Of a DNA stretch of 64,000 nt, positions 31,687 to 40,354 are shown in pieces. How positions within the stretch are numbered: position 1 is the first letter of the stretch; each line of letters opens with the position of its first letter. Source of the DNA: Bifidobacterium breve (lineage in GTDB: Bacteria > Actinomycetota > Thermoleophilia > Solirubrobacterales > Solirubrobacteraceae); assembly GCA_945878865.1 (NCBI GenBank), contig CAMCUD010000003.1:1-64000 (forward strand). Direction: 5' to 3'. The position numbers and the translations under genes are program-made. The notes beneath the pieces were generated by a model. The model had not been told where the DNA came from. It saw nothing but the letters and a program-made list of their open reading frames with translations, and made no database searches.

Positions 31687-34314
31687 ATGTTCGAGCGATT
31701 CACTGAACGAGCCCGGCAGGTCGTCGTTCTCGCCCAGGAAGAGGCGCGGACGCTCAAGCACAACTACATCGGCACCGAGCACATCCTTCTCGGACTCCTG
31801 CGTGAGGAAGAAGGGCTCGCCGCCCGAGTGCTTGAGAGCCTGGACATCACGGTCGAGCGTGTCCGTGCCCAGGTCGTGCGCATCGTCGGCTCCGGCGAGG
31901 AGGTGACGTCCGGTCAGATTCCCTTCACGCCTCGCGCGAAGAAGGTGCTCGAGCTGGCCCTCCGCGAGGCGCTGAGCCTCGGCCACAACTACATCGGCAC
32001 CGAGCACATCCTGCTGGGGCTCGTGCGCGAGAACGAGGGCGTGGCCGCGCGCATCCTGCTCGACTTCGACGCCGACAGCGAGAAGATCCGCAACGAGGTC
32101 ATCCGCATGCTGTCGGGCCCCGGCGGCCGCCGTCAGGGCCAGGGCTCCGGCTCGGGCGCCGGCGCCGCCGCGGGGTCGGGCTCGGGCGGCCAGGGCGAGG
32201 GCAAGAAGTCCTCGAAGCTCCTGGACCAGTTCGGCCGCAACCTCACGAAGCTGGCGAGCGAGGGCAAGCTCGACCCGGTCGTCGGTCGCGAGACCGAGAT
32301 CGAGCGGATCATGCAGATCCTCTCGCGCCGCACGAAGAACAACCCGATCCTCATCGGCGAGCCGGGCGTCGGCAAGACGGCTGTCGTCGAGGGCCTGGCC
32401 CAGCGGATCACCAACGCGGACGTGCCGGAGCTGCTGAAGGGCAAGCAGATCTACACGCTCGACCTCGCGGCGCTCGTCGCGGGCTCGAAGTACCGCGGTG
32501 AGTTCGAGGAGCGCCTGAAGAAGGTGATGAAGGAGATCACCCAGCGCGGCGACATCATCCTGTTCATCGACGAGATCCACAACCTCGTCGGCGCGGGCGC
32601 CGCGGAGGGCGCGATCGACGCCGCCTCGATCCTCAAGCCCGCGCTCGCGCGCGGTGAGCTGCAGACGATCGGCGCGACGACGCTCGACGAGTTCCGCAAG
32701 TACCTCGAGCGCGACTCCGCGCTGGAGCGGCGCTTCCAGCAGATCCGCGTCGACCAGCCGTCGCCCGAGGAGACCGTGCAGATCCTCAAGGGCCTGCGCG
32801 ACCGCTACGAGGCGCACCACAAGATCGAGATCACCGACGAGGCCCTCGAGGCCGCGGCGGAGCTCGCCGATCGCTACATCTCCGACCGCTTCCTGCCCGA
32901 CAAGGCCATCGACCTCATCGACGAGGCCGCGTCGCGCATGCGCATCAAGTCGATGACCTCCCCGCCGGTCTACCGCGAGCTCGAGGACGAGATCGAGGAG
33001 ACCCGGCGCGCCAAGGAGGCCGCGATCGAGGCGCAGGAGTTCGAGAAGGCCGCGAACCTGCGCGATCAGGAGCGCCGGCTGACGAACAAGAAGCGCGAGC
33101 TCGAGGAGCAGTGGGAGGCCGGCGAGGGTGAGGGCGAGCGCCCCGCCATCGGCGAGGAGGAGATCGCTGACATCGTCTCGATGTGGACCGGCATCCCCGT
33201 CTTCAAGCTCACCGAGGCCGAGACGCAGAAGCTCATGCGCATGGAGGAAGAGCTCCACAAGCGCGTCATCGGGCAGACCGCCGCGGTCGACGTCGTCTCC
33301 AAGGCGATCCGGCGCTCCCGTGCCGGCCTGAAGGACCCGAAGCGGCCCACCGGCTCCTTCGTGTTCCTCGGCCCGTCGGGCGTCGGCAAGACGGAGCTCG
33401 CGCGCACGCTCGCCGAGTTCCTCTTCGGCGACGAGGACTCGATGATCCGCATCGACATGTCGGAGTACATGGAGAAGCACGCCGTGTCCCGGCTCGTCGG
33501 CTCGCCTCCCGGCTACATCGGGTACGACGAGGGCGGCCAGCTCACCGAGGCCGTGCGGCGCAAGCCGTACTGCGTGCTCCTGCTCGACGAGATCGAGAAG
33601 GCACACCCGGACGTCTTCAACATCCTGCTCCAGATCCTGGAGGACGGTCGCCTGACCGACTCGCAGGGCCGCACGGTGGACTTCCGCCACGCGATCGTGA
33701 TCATGACCTCGAACATCGGGGCCTCGGAGATCGCGCGGAACACCCCGCTCGGCTTCGCGGTCACCGAGGACGAGACCGGCGTGTCGTACGACGACATGAA
33801 GGGCCGGATCATGGGCGAGCTGAAGAAGGTGTTCCGCCCGGAGTTCCTCAACCGCATCGACGACGTCATCGTCTTCCACAAGCTGCAGAAGGACGAGATC
33901 AAGCAGATCGTCGACCTCCTGCTGCACCGCATCCGGGAGTCGATGGCCGAGCGCGAGCTGCAGCTCGAGCTCACGGAGGACGCGAAGGACTTCCTCGTGG
34001 AGAAGGGCTGGGACCCGGCGATGGGCGCCCGTCCGCTCCGCCGCGCGATCCAGCGCTACATCGAGGATCCGCTCGCCGACTTCGTGCTCCGCAGCGAGCT
34101 CGAGCCCGGCGCGACCGTCATGGTCGAGCGCAACGAGGAGCCGGGCGAGCCCGAGGGCGACGAGCAGCCCGAGGAGATCAAGCTCTCGATCGTCAAGCCT
34201 GACCCGGCCCGCAAGCCGGTCGGCGTGGGCGCCGAGGGTGACGGCTCCGAGCCGGCCGAGGACGCGCCGAAGGCCGAGGCCGACGCGCCGGCGGCCGACG
34301 GCGACGCGTCCTAG
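31687..34314 (+). CDS. clpC: ATP-dependent Clp protease ATP-binding subunit ClpC
   Basis: AAA+ unfoldase of 875 residues that feeds proteins to ClpP. Two Clp N repeats ([20 protein letters not shown] and [18 protein letters not shown], the latter repeated around 100) are followed by a Gly/Ser-rich linker, AAA module 1 ([16 protein letters not shown]), a UVR-type middle domain (about 445-480), and AAA module 2 ([17 protein letters not shown], with [14 protein letters not shown]). The acidic tail is longer than usual. AGGAAGG precedes the ATG. The untranslated leader from a TAGGAT -10 is about 155 bases. A strong terminator follows. Confidence 0.96.
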   Translation: MFERFTERARQVVVLAQEEARTLKHNYIGTEHILLGLLREEEGLAARVLESLDITVERVRAQVVRIVGSGEEVTSGQIPFTPRAKKVLELALREALSLGHNYIGTEHILLGLVRENEGVAARILLDFDADSEKIRNEVIRMLSGPGGRRQGQGSGSGAGAAAGSGSGGQGEGKKSSKLLDQFGRNLTKLASEGKLDPVVGRETEIERIMQILSRRTKNNPILIGEPGVGKTAVVEGLAQRITNADVPELLKGKQIYTLDLAALVAGSKYRGEFEERLKKVMKEITQRGDIILFIDEIHNLVGAGAAEGAIDAASILKPALARGELQTIGATTLDEFRKYLERDSALERRFQQIRVDQPSPEETVQILKGLRDRYEAHHKIEITDEALEAAAELADRYISDRFLPDKAIDLIDEAASRMRIKSMTSPPVYRELEDEIEETRRAKEAAIEAQEFEKAANLRDQERRLTNKKRELEEQWEAGEGEGERPAIGEEEIADIVSMWTGIPVFKLTEAETQKLMRMEEELHKRVIGQTAAVDVVSKAIRRSRAGLKDPKRPTGSFVFLGPSGVGKTELARTLAEFLFGDEDSMIRIDMSEYMEKHAVSRLVGSPPGYIGYDEGGQLTEAVRRKPYCVLLLDEIEKAHPDVFNILLQILEDGRLTDSQGRTVDFRHAIVIMTSNIGASEIARNTPLGFAVTEDETGVSYDDMKGRIMGELKKVFRPEFLNRIDDVIVFHKLQKDEIKQIVDLLLHRIRESMAERELQLELTEDAKDFLVEKGWDPAMGARPLRRAIQRYIEDPLADFVLRSELEPGATVMVERNEEPGEPEGDEQPEEIKLSIVKPDPARKPVGVGAEGDGSEPAEDAPKAEADAPAADGDAS

Positions 34315-34340
34315 CGCACAGCGACAGCGCAGAGATTGAG

Positions 34341-34368
34341 CGAAGGGCCGCCTCCGGGCGGCCCTTCG
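34341..34368. terminator. bidirectional terminator between clpC and a convergent gene
   Basis: CGAAGGGCCGCC (34341-34352) and GGCGGCCCTTCG (34357-34368) form a 12-bp perfect stem with a TCCG tetraloop. Nearly the same hairpin occurs at 5512-5539. It lies 26 bases after clpC and 4 bases after the stop of the minus-strand gene. Confidence 0.8.
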
Positions 34369-34372
34369 TCGT

Positions 34373-34942
34373 TCAGTCGTGCAGGTGCACGCGCTCGCCC
34401 TGCGGCCCGAAGATCCCGATCGCCTCGACGGGACCGTCGACGACGCCGAACCAGTGGGGGACGAGCGTGCTGAACTCCACGGCCTCGCCGGGCTCGACGA
34501 TGAGGTCCTTCTGGCCGAGGACCAGGCGCATGCGCCCGGAGAGGACGTACATCCAGTCGTGGCCCTCGTGCACCGGGAGCGGGTCGGGCGGCGTGTCGCG
34601 CTCGGGGTGGATGCGCAGCTTGTACGCGTGCAGCCCGGCGGCCGGGCCGCGGCGGGTCAGCGGCCACATCGTCAGCCCGTCGCCGGTGATCGGGCGCGAC
34701 CGGATGCGTGGATCGGCGGCGGGCGCGGCGCCGAGGAGGTCGTCGGCGGTGACGCCGAGCGCGGCGGCGAGGCGGGGGAGGTGGTCGAGCGCGAGCCGGC
34801 GCTTGCCCGACTCCAGGCGGCTGAGGGTGGAGACGTCGATGTTCGCGCGCTCGGCGACCTGCTGGAGCGTCATGCCGCGGTCGGTGCGCAGCTCGCGCAG
34901 GCGACGGCGGACCCGGTCGTCGACGGACTCGTTTGCCTGCAT
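34373..34942 (-). CDS. XRE family regulator with C-terminal cupin domain
   Basis: 189 residues. The helix-turn-helix at 12-70 (LRELRTDRGMTLQQVAERANIDVSTLSRLESGKRRLALDHLPRLAAALGV) is of the Cro/CI type. Residues 105-189 are a cupin barrel (HEGHDWMYVLSGRMRLVLGQKDLIVEPGEAVEFSTLVPHWFG) that probably binds a small ligand or metal. This two-domain layout is common in one-component regulators of stress or catabolic genes. The ATG at 34942 lies inside a TTTGCC/GGCAAA palindrome, consistent with autoregulation and control of the divergent reductase-like gene. Confidence 0.82.
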   Translation of the reverse strand: MQANESVDDRVRRRLRELRTDRGMTLQQVAERANIDVSTLSRLESGKRRLALDHLPRLAAALGVTADDLLGAAPAADPRIRSRPITGDGLTMWPLTRRGPAAGLHAYKLRIHPERDTPPDPLPVHEGHDWMYVLSGRMRLVLGQKDLIVEPGEAVEFSTLVPHWFGVVDGPVEAIGIFGPQGERVHLHD

Positions 34943-34983
34943 GGCAAAGCAGCTTGCCACGTCGGGTGCTCGTCCGCCACGCT
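34932..34983. promoter_or_regulatory. operator-like repeats and promoter between the XRE and reductase genes
   Basis: TTTGCC-N5-GGCAAA (34932-34948) is a perfect inverted repeat over the XRE start codon. A further TTGCCA (34954-34959) can serve as a -35 for CACGCT (34978-34983), which lies 6 bases before the plus-strand ATG. The shared TTGCC element suggests that the XRE protein controls both genes. Confidence 0.45.
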
Positions 34984-34989
34984 GGGGCG

Positions 34990-35895
34990 ATGGACACGAC
35001 CTGGGACTGCATCGTCGTCGGCGGCGGGGGCGCGGGGCTGAGCGCCGCGCTCGTGCTCGGGCGCGCGCGGCGGCGCACGCTCCTGCTCGACACGGGCGGC
35101 CAGAGCAATCGCGCGGCGCACGCGATCGGCGGGCTGCTGGGGCAGGACGGCCGGCGCGCCGCCGACTTCTACGCCCATGGCCGTGGCGAGCTCGCCGCGT
35201 ACCCCGCGGTCCAGGTGCGCGACATCGAGGCGGTGGCGGCGGCCCGCGACGACGCCGCCTTCGTCGTCGACCTCGCCGGCGGGGCCCGCGAGCGGGCAAC
35301 GACCGTCCTGCTCGCGACCGGGATGGACTACCGCGCCGCCGACATCCCCGGGATCGCCGAGCACTGGGGCCGGTCGGTGTTTCACTGCCCGTTCTGCCAC
35401 GGCTGGGAGCACCGTGAGCGGCCGCTGGCCGTCCTCGGCGACGGCCCGGCCGGTATCCACCGCGGGCTGCTGCTCAGCGCCTGGAGCGACGACGTGACCG
35501 TGCTCGACGGCTCGCTCGACGCCGAGGCGCGGGAGCGGCTTCAGGCCGCCGGGGTGCGGGTTGACGCTCGTGAGGTCGCACAGGTGCGCGGCGACGGCGA
35601 CACGCTCGAGGCGGTCGTCTTCGCCGACGGGGCGGAGATCCCGTGCGAGGGCCTGCTCGTTGCCGTGACGCTGGAGCAACGCTCGCCGCTGGCGGCGCAA
35701 CTCGGGATCGAGACGGCACCGCCGAGCCCGCTCAGCGCCGAGGCCCTCGCCGTCCGCCAGATGGGGATGACGAACGTGCCCGGCGTCTTTGCCGCGGGTG
35801 ACGTGACCGGGCAGATGCCGTCGGTGGCCAACGTCATCGCGTCGGGGTCGAACGCCGCCGCGGCGATCGTGGGGTACCTGACGGGCGCGATGTGA
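34990..35895 (+). CDS. thioredoxin reductase-like FAD/NAD(P) oxidoreductase
   Basis: 301 residues with the two-dinucleotide-domain layout of low-molecular-weight thioredoxin reductases: the FAD motif VVGGGGAGLSAALVLGR near residue 10, ATGMDYRAADIPG, the redox-disulfide region HCPFCHGWEHRERPLAV with C-x-x-C, an NAD(P)-binding half that is weaker than usual (LGDGPAGIHRGLLL), and the C-terminal FAD motif GVFAAGDVTG. It may reduce a thioredoxin-like partner or a small disulfide. It is divergent from the XRE-cupin regulator, its likely controller. Confidence 0.85.
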   Translation: MDTTWDCIVVGGGGAGLSAALVLGRARRRTLLLDTGGQSNRAAHAIGGLLGQDGRRAADFYAHGRGELAAYPAVQVRDIEAVAAARDDAAFVVDLAGGARERATTVLLATGMDYRAADIPGIAEHWGRSVFHCPFCHGWEHRERPLAVLGDGPAGIHRGLLLSAWSDDVTVLDGSLDAEARERLQAAGVRVDAREVAQVRGDGDTLEAVVFADGAEIPCEGLLVAVTLEQRSPLAAQLGIETAPPSPLSAEALAVRQMGMTNVPGVFAAGDVTGQMPSVANVIASGSNAAAAIVGYLTGAM

Positions 35896-35992
35896 CGTGC
35901 GTACGCACCGGGACGTACACGGATTCGGCCGTTGCGTGTGATCTGGCGTAGGGTGGTGCGGCCTTGCACAGGATTTAGGGGGATCAACCGTC

Positions 35993-36250
35993 GTGACCGC
36001 TCCGCCCGCAGTGCGCCTCGTCCTCCTCGTGCTCGCGGCCCTGCTCGTGCTCGCGTCGCCGGCGCCTGCCGCCGCCGCCAAGCGCAACGGCCCGCTGCTC
36101 TTCCAGAGCAACCCTGGTGACAACGCCGACATCTACGTCATGGCACCCGACGGATCGGGCCTGACGAACATCACGAATTCCCGGGCGCCGACTTCGCGGG
36201 CTCCTGGTCTCCGGACGGCACCAAGATCGTCTTCACGAGCTTCCGCGTGA
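35993..36250 (+). CDS. N-terminal fragment of a frameshifted TolB-like surface protein
   Basis: Signal peptide (LVLLVLAALLVLASPAPAAAA) and the first WD40-like beta-propeller strand set (GPLLFQSNPGDNADIYVMAPDGSGLTNITN). After AAT at 36176-36178 the frame goes wrong; shifting by one base at about 36179-36180 restores PGADFAGSWSPDGTKIVF, in frame with the next ORF. The fragment ends at 36250 in a GTGA overlap with a GTG of the downstream frame. A one-base deletion, real or from sequencing, is the simplest explanation. AGGGGG precedes the GTG start and TAGGGT (35949-35954) is a candidate -10. Confidence 0.6.
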   Translation: MTAPPAVRLVLLVLAALLVLASPAPAAAAKRNGPLLFQSNPGDNADIYVMAPDGSGLTNITNSRAPTSRAPGLRTAPRSSSRASA

Positions 36251-38238
36251 GCCCGGCGAACGCCGAGATCTATGTCATGGACGCCGACGGCGGCAACCCC
36301 ACGCGCCTGACGACCCAGACGGGAGTGGACCAGGACCCGTCGTGGTCGCCCGACGGCTCGAGGGTCGTGTTCATGAGCACGCGCGACGGCAACAACGAGA
36401 TCTACACGATGAACGCCGACGGCTCGAACCAGACGCGTGTCACGAACAACACCGACAGCGACATCGAGCCGGAGTGGTCGCCCGACGGGTCGAAGATCGC
36501 ATTTGCGAGCAACCGGGACGGCAACAACGAGATCTACACGATGGCGCCCGACGGGTCGGGCCAGACGCGCCGGACCACGAACGCGGGCAACGATCAGTCG
36601 CCGAAGTGGTCCCCCGACGGGTCGCAGATCGTGTTCTCGCGCAACGCCGACGTGTTCACGATGAACGCGGACGGATCGTCGCTGGTGAACCGCTCAAACG
36701 CCGTGGGCAGCGACAGCGAGCCCGCGTGGTCGCCGGACGGTACGAAGCTCGTCTGGGTCAGCGATCGCGACGAGGCGAGCTTCGAGGTGTACACGGCGAG
36801 CGTCGACGGCACGGGCGTCACCCGTCGGACGTTCAACACCGCCGTGGACGCTGACCCTGACTGGGGCTCCGGCGATATCCCGGAGGAGGGCACGACGAAG
36901 CGCCCGAGTGCCACCCAGGTCATCTGCAACCGCGGCCCCAACCCGATGGACACGTCGGAGTGCACGGCCACGGTGGGCGACGCCGGCGCCCCGCCGCGCC
37001 CGACGCCCAAGGGGAAGGTCTCGTTCACCACCACCACGGGCGCGTTCCCCCTCGGCGCCGCCTGCACGCTGCAGCCGACGCCGCTCTCGCCGGGCGTCGC
37101 GAGCTGCTCGGTGACGTATTACCCGTCGGCCGGCGGCGGCTTCCCGCAGGTCACCGCCACGTACGAGGGCGACGATACGCACGCGAGCAGCGCGGGGTCG
37201 ACGAGCTTCCTGCTCGCGGTGCCGGTCACGACCGCGGCCGCGGACACCCCGGGGGCGCCGCCGGGCCCGTACACCGACAGCGAGTGCGCGCAGGTGGATC
37301 CCAACCGCGGTAGCCCCCGGATCGAGGAGGAGCAGGCTCGCGTCCCCGAGAGCGAGCGCGGTGTGTTCAACTGCCTGGGGTACTGGGCGCAGAAGGGCTT
37401 CCGGTACGCCGTCAACAGCACGGGGCAGGTCGTCATCGTCGCCGGCGGGACGGTCGTCGGCGTTGCGTTGCCCGCCGGCGGGGCCGCCCTCGGGCTCGAG
37501 GCCGGACCGGTCGGCGCCGCGATGGGCGGCACCACCGGCGGGGCGATGACGCTGCAGTACGTCGTCCCGCTGACGATGGACGCGTCGAAGGCGCTGAGCG
37601 AGGCGACCGAGCGCGCGCTGGCGGATCCACCAGACCCGAGGTTCCGTGTGATCGTGCGGCCGAAGGGCCCGACGCTCACGCGGCTGCGCCGCTACGCCGG
37701 CGTCAGCCCGGCGACGTCACGCGCGTTGCTGGCCTATCTGCGGGAGGAGCAGCGCATCGCCGGGATCTCCAAGGCGCTGGGCGCCACGCTCGACAAGGCC
37801 GGCGGAGCCCGGGTCGCCGGCGACCGCGCGTGGGAGGGCCGGCAGATGCGCGCCGCGGTCGCGTACGCGACGAGCCTGGCGGTGAGCCTCGATCGCGCGG
37901 TCGTCCTGCGGCGCCGCGCCGCGCGGCTGGCGCGCCGCAGCGCACCGCTCAAGGCGTCGATGGCGTCGACCTCGGCGATCCGCGCGCGGCTGGCGCGCGT
38001 GCGCCGCAGCGGGCTGACGCGCATCGAGCGGCGCTACCTCACGAGGACGCTGAAGCTCAACGCGAAGGAGGTCCAGGCGCTTCGGCGCGATATGGGCAGG
38101 TTGCAGCCCGGCCAGCTTCATCGCAGCGTCGCGGCGATGCTCAGCCACCCCGGCGTGGCGAACGCCTACGCCGTGGCCGCGGCGGCGTACCGGGACTACG
38201 TGCAGGTCCCACAGATCGTCGCGCTGACGCGCCAGTAG
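36247..38238 (+). CDS. main part of the TolB-like beta-propeller / Ig-like surface protein
   Basis: 663 residues in this frame; with the upstream fragment and one restored base the full protein would be about 748. Five or more TolB/PD40 repeats carry the typical EPEWSPDGSKIAFASNRDGNNEIYTM pattern (1-215). A bacterial Ig-like domain (about 225-330) follows, with paired cysteines. A glycine/alanine-rich hydrophobic stretch near 395-440 may span the membrane. The basic helical C-terminal region (480-663) has many Arg/Ala. The protein is probably exported and cell-surface associated; partners are unknown. The GTG at 36247 overlaps the stop of the first fragment. Confidence 0.65.
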   Translation: MSPANAEIYVMDADGGNPTRLTTQTGVDQDPSWSPDGSRVVFMSTRDGNNEIYTMNADGSNQTRVTNNTDSDIEPEWSPDGSKIAFASNRDGNNEIYTMAPDGSGQTRRTTNAGNDQSPKWSPDGSQIVFSRNADVFTMNADGSSLVNRSNAVGSDSEPAWSPDGTKLVWVSDRDEASFEVYTASVDGTGVTRRTFNTAVDADPDWGSGDIPEEGTTKRPSATQVICNRGPNPMDTSECTATVGDAGAPPRPTPKGKVSFTTTTGAFPLGAACTLQPTPLSPGVASCSVTYYPSAGGGFPQVTATYEGDDTHASSAGSTSFLLAVPVTTAAADTPGAPPGPYTDSECAQVDPNRGSPRIEEEQARVPESERGVFNCLGYWAQKGFRYAVNSTGQVVIVAGGTVVGVALPAGGAALGLEAGPVGAAMGGTTGGAMTLQYVVPLTMDASKALSEATERALADPPDPRFRVIVRPKGPTLTRLRRYAGVSPATSRALLAYLREEQRIAGISKALGATLDKAGGARVAGDRAWEGRQMRAAVAYATSLAVSLDRAVVLRRRAARLARRSAPLKASMASTSAIRARLARVRRSGLTRIERRYLTRTLKLNAKEVQALRRDMGRLQPGQLHRSVAAMLSHPGVANAYAVAAAAYRDYVQVPQIVALTRQ

Positions 38239-38240
38239 CG

Positions 38241-39197
38241 TCAGGCGGCGCGCAGCGCGCCGTGCTGCTCCCACGTCGGCTGCAGCGACGCGCAGACCTC
38301 GCGGGCGGTGTCGACCATCGCCTGCGCCGCGGCGGACAGCGGCCTGTCGGCGCGCCACGACAGGCCGACGCGCCGAGCGGGGATGAGGTCGTCGATCGGG
38401 ATGATCGTCAGGCGCGGGTCGGGCGTGTACGCCAGGCGCGGCAGGAGCGCGGCGCCCACGCCCGCGGCGGCGAGCCCCTGGATGAGCGCGTTGTCGTGTG
38501 CCTGCTGCGCGACGTACGGCCGGACGCCGAGCCCCTGGAGGTGCGAGATCGCGTGCTGGAAGCCCCGGCAGTTGAACGCGCCGACGATGGGCAGGTCCGT
38601 GAGCTCCGCCGGGTCCAGATCGGCGCGCGTCGTGGCCAGGATCGGCGGCTCCTCGCGGCTGAGCAGCAGCGCCCACGGGTCGGCGACGAGATCGATGCCG
38701 GCGAGGTCCTCGTGGCCGACCGGGACGACCGTGAATCCGAGGTCGAGCTTGCCGTCGAGGACGTGCGCTTCGACGTCGGAATCGGACATCTCCTCGACGA
38801 TGTCGAACTGCAGGTCGGGGAAGTTCCGCCGGACCTGGCCGAGCACGGCGGGCAGGAAGGTCGAGGTGACGCTCTGGTACGCGCCGATCCGCAGCGTGGT
38901 CACCGCACCGCCGCGCAGCGCCGCGAGGTCCTCGCGGGCGGCGTCGAGCGTGCCCATGAGCGTGCCGGTGTGGCGCAGCAGGATCTCGCCGGCCGGCGTG
39001 GGCGTCACGCGACCGCGGCCGTTGCCGCGGTCGATGACCTTCTCCCCGACGGCCTTCTCCAGCGCCGCGATCTGCTGGCTGACGGCCGACTGCGTGTAGC
39101 CGAGCTGGTCGGCGGCGCCGCCGAACGACCCGGCGCTGGCCACGGCGCGCAGCGCGATGAGATGTCGCAGTTCGACGCCGGCGAGCGGATCAGCCAT
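38241..39197 (-). CDS. LysR family transcriptional regulator
   Basis: 318 residues. The N-terminal helix-turn-helix is ELRHLIALRAVASAGSFGGAADQLGYTQSAVSQQIAALEKAVGEKV (9-55), followed by a linker helix and a periplasmic-binding-protein-like effector domain (LRIGAYQSVTSTFLPAVLGQVRRNFPDLQFDIVE onwards). The effector and target genes are not obvious from the neighbours. I choose ATG 39197 because TACGGT (39209-39204) is 6 bases upstream; ATG 39251 lies within a terminator hairpin. The gene ends 2 bases from the convergent surface-protein gene. Confidence 0.87.
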   Translation of the reverse strand: MADPLAGVELRHLIALRAVASAGSFGGAADQLGYTQSAVSQQIAALEKAVGEKVIDRGNGRGRVTPTPAGEILLRHTGTLMGTLDAAREDLAALRGGAVTTLRIGAYQSVTSTFLPAVLGQVRRNFPDLQFDIVEEMSDSDVEAHVLDGKLDLGFTVVPVGHEDLAGIDLVADPWALLLSREEPPILATTRADLDPAELTDLPIVGAFNCRGFQHAISHLQGLGVRPYVAQQAHDNALIQGLAAAGVGAALLPRLAYTPDPRLTIIPIDDLIPARRVGLSWRADRPLSAAAQAMVDTAREVCASLQPTWEQHGALRAA

Positions 39198-39216
39198 GCC
39201 CACACCGTACCGCCGC

Positions 39217-39268
39217 CGCCGAACGTCGAACAGGTGTCGCCCCAGCGACATCTCCTCGACGTTCGGCG
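39217..39268 (-). terminator. long nested hairpin, probable terminator of the exported-protein gene
   Basis: CGCCGAACGTCGA (39217-39229) pairs with TCGACGTTCGGCG (39256-39268), 13 bp without mismatch. An inner TGTCGC/GCGACA stem lies between them. It starts 10 bases after the stop of the minus-strand gene at 39278 and upstream of the LysR promoter. Confidence 0.65.
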
Positions 39269-39277
39269 GGGTGGGGG

Positions 39278-39928
39278 TCAGCGAGTGTTGCTGATCCGCA
39301 GCGCGTAGCCGTAGACGAGGCAGCGCGCGTCCGGCGTGTTGCGCCCGTCCTGGCGCACGACGCCCTCGAAGACGTAGTTGATGCCGCTCTTCTCGAGGTG
39401 GAGACGGAACGTGTTCGAGCCGCCGATCGTGAAGGCGTTCGTCGTGTTCGGGGCGATCGCGGTGATGACCGACGCCTGGCCGGGCACCTCACGGGAGAGG
39501 TTGACCGCGATCGGCGCCGTGTTGCCGAACGTCAGCGTCGTCGCCGGATCCTCGACGCCGACGTTCTTGTTCTGGTCGAAGCAGCTGGCGCTCAGCGTGC
39601 CGAGGCCGGGGATGTCGCCGATCGTGGTCGCCACGTCGTTGGCGTTGTCGTTGACCACGGCCGGGCGGGCGAACGAGTCGGCGCCGCCGCGCATCACGTC
39701 GCTGACGAACTTGCCGGGCAGCGTGCCCTTGGCGTCGCCCTTCGACGCGGTCGCGACGACGTTGCCGGCCGCCTGCCGGAGCGTGGCGCTCGACGCCACG
39801 GCGTCCTTGCCGTCGACCTTGCCCGCGTTCTGGGCGTAGTTGACCGCGGCGACGGCGGTGCCGGTGGTCGCCAGCACGAGGGCCAGCAGTGCGACGGCCA
39901 TCGACGGCGAGGGGATGAGACGGTGCAC
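39278..39928 (-). CDS. exported protein of unknown function
   Basis: 216 residues beginning with an uncleaved-looking or signal helix, SPSMAVALLALVLATTGTAVAAVNYAQNAGKVDGKDA. This N-terminal pattern recurs widely in exported proteins of Thermoleophilia-type actinobacteria. The mature part is predicted mostly beta (VATTIGDIPGLGTLSASC, SREVPGQASVITAIA, TFRLHLEKSGINYVFEGVV), with two cysteines. The function is unknown; surface location is likely. The GTG start has GGAGGA about 10 bases upstream. Confidence 0.65.
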   Translation of the reverse strand: MHRLIPSPSMAVALLALVLATTGTAVAAVNYAQNAGKVDGKDAVASSATLRQAAGNVVATASKGDAKGTLPGKFVSDVMRGGADSFARPAVVNDNANDVATTIGDIPGLGTLSASCFDQNKNVGVEDPATTLTFGNTAPIAVNLSREVPGQASVITAIAPNTTNAFTIGGSNTFRLHLEKSGINYVFEGVVRQDGRNTPDARCLVYGYALRISNTR

Positions 39929-40009
39929 GAGTTGCGTCCTCCGGAGGGTGTGAACGGGTGGGTCCTGCCCGTCACGACACCAGATGACGCGTGGCGATGC
40001 GGTCCGCGT

Positions 40010-40034
40010 GGCGCGCCGCGGCCGGCGGCGCGCC
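40010..40034 (-). terminator. terminator after the 61-residue gene
   Basis: GGCGCGCCGC (40010-40019) and GCGGCGCGCC (40025-40034) form a 10-bp stem with a 5-base loop, 18 bases beyond the stop of the minus-strand small gene. Confidence 0.6.
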
Positions 40035-40052
40035 CCACAGGACAGATGCGGG

Positions 40053-40238
40053 TCAGCCGTACGTGGTGTGCAGGCGGCGATCGAGCTCGTCGGCCTGCTT
40101 GCGGACCTCGCGGCCCCGCCGGACGTCCTCGTCGTCGCGCGCGGACGCCTCGAGCGTCGCGGCGTGGTCCTTCAGCTCGCTTGCTGCGTCCTGACGGACG
40201 AACTCGCCGAGCTCCGGGTAGATGATCCCGGTCTCCAT
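40053..40238 (-). CDS. small charged protein, 61 residues
   Basis: METGIIYPELGEFVR followed by a helical, highly charged stretch (ASELKDHAATLEASARDDEDVRRGREVRKQADELDRRL). It has no signal peptide or membrane helix and I recognise no family. The start at 40238 is well supported by GGGGAGGGAG six bases upstream; a longer frame from 40304 overlaps a palindromic element and is less likely. Confidence 0.6.
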   Translation of the reverse strand: METGIIYPELGEFVRQDAASELKDHAATLEASARDDEDVRRGREVRKQADELDRRLHTTYG

Positions 40239-40301
40239 ATGGCTCCCTCCCCTGGGTGGCCTCTGGTTCGTGTCCGAGCGTACCCGGAGGCTCGGGGCAG
40301 T

Positions 40302-40347
40302 CAACCCGACAAACGTCGGGTTGGACGCTTGGCGGGTAGGGCATCCT
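40302..40347. promoter_or_regulatory. 18-bp-arm palindrome and -10 before the MBL-like gene
   Basis: CAACCCGAC (40302-40310) and GTCGGGTTG (40315-40323) are perfect arms around AAAC, resembling a dimeric repressor operator. CATCCT (40342-40347) lies 7 bases before the ATG at 40355, giving a leaderless transcript that the operator could repress. Confidence 0.45.
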
Positions 40348-40354
40348 GTGACGC

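Noticed and set aside
31528-33927. Minus-strand open frame of 799 codons opposite clpC
   Set aside because: It is the mirror of a conserved ClpC sequence, with no independent start signals.
36170-36190. Cloning-vector junction at GAATTCCCGGG (EcoRI next to SmaI)
   Set aside because: The flanking sequence continues the same gene with the same codon bias on both sides. The sites are coincidental, although a base error at this point is possible.
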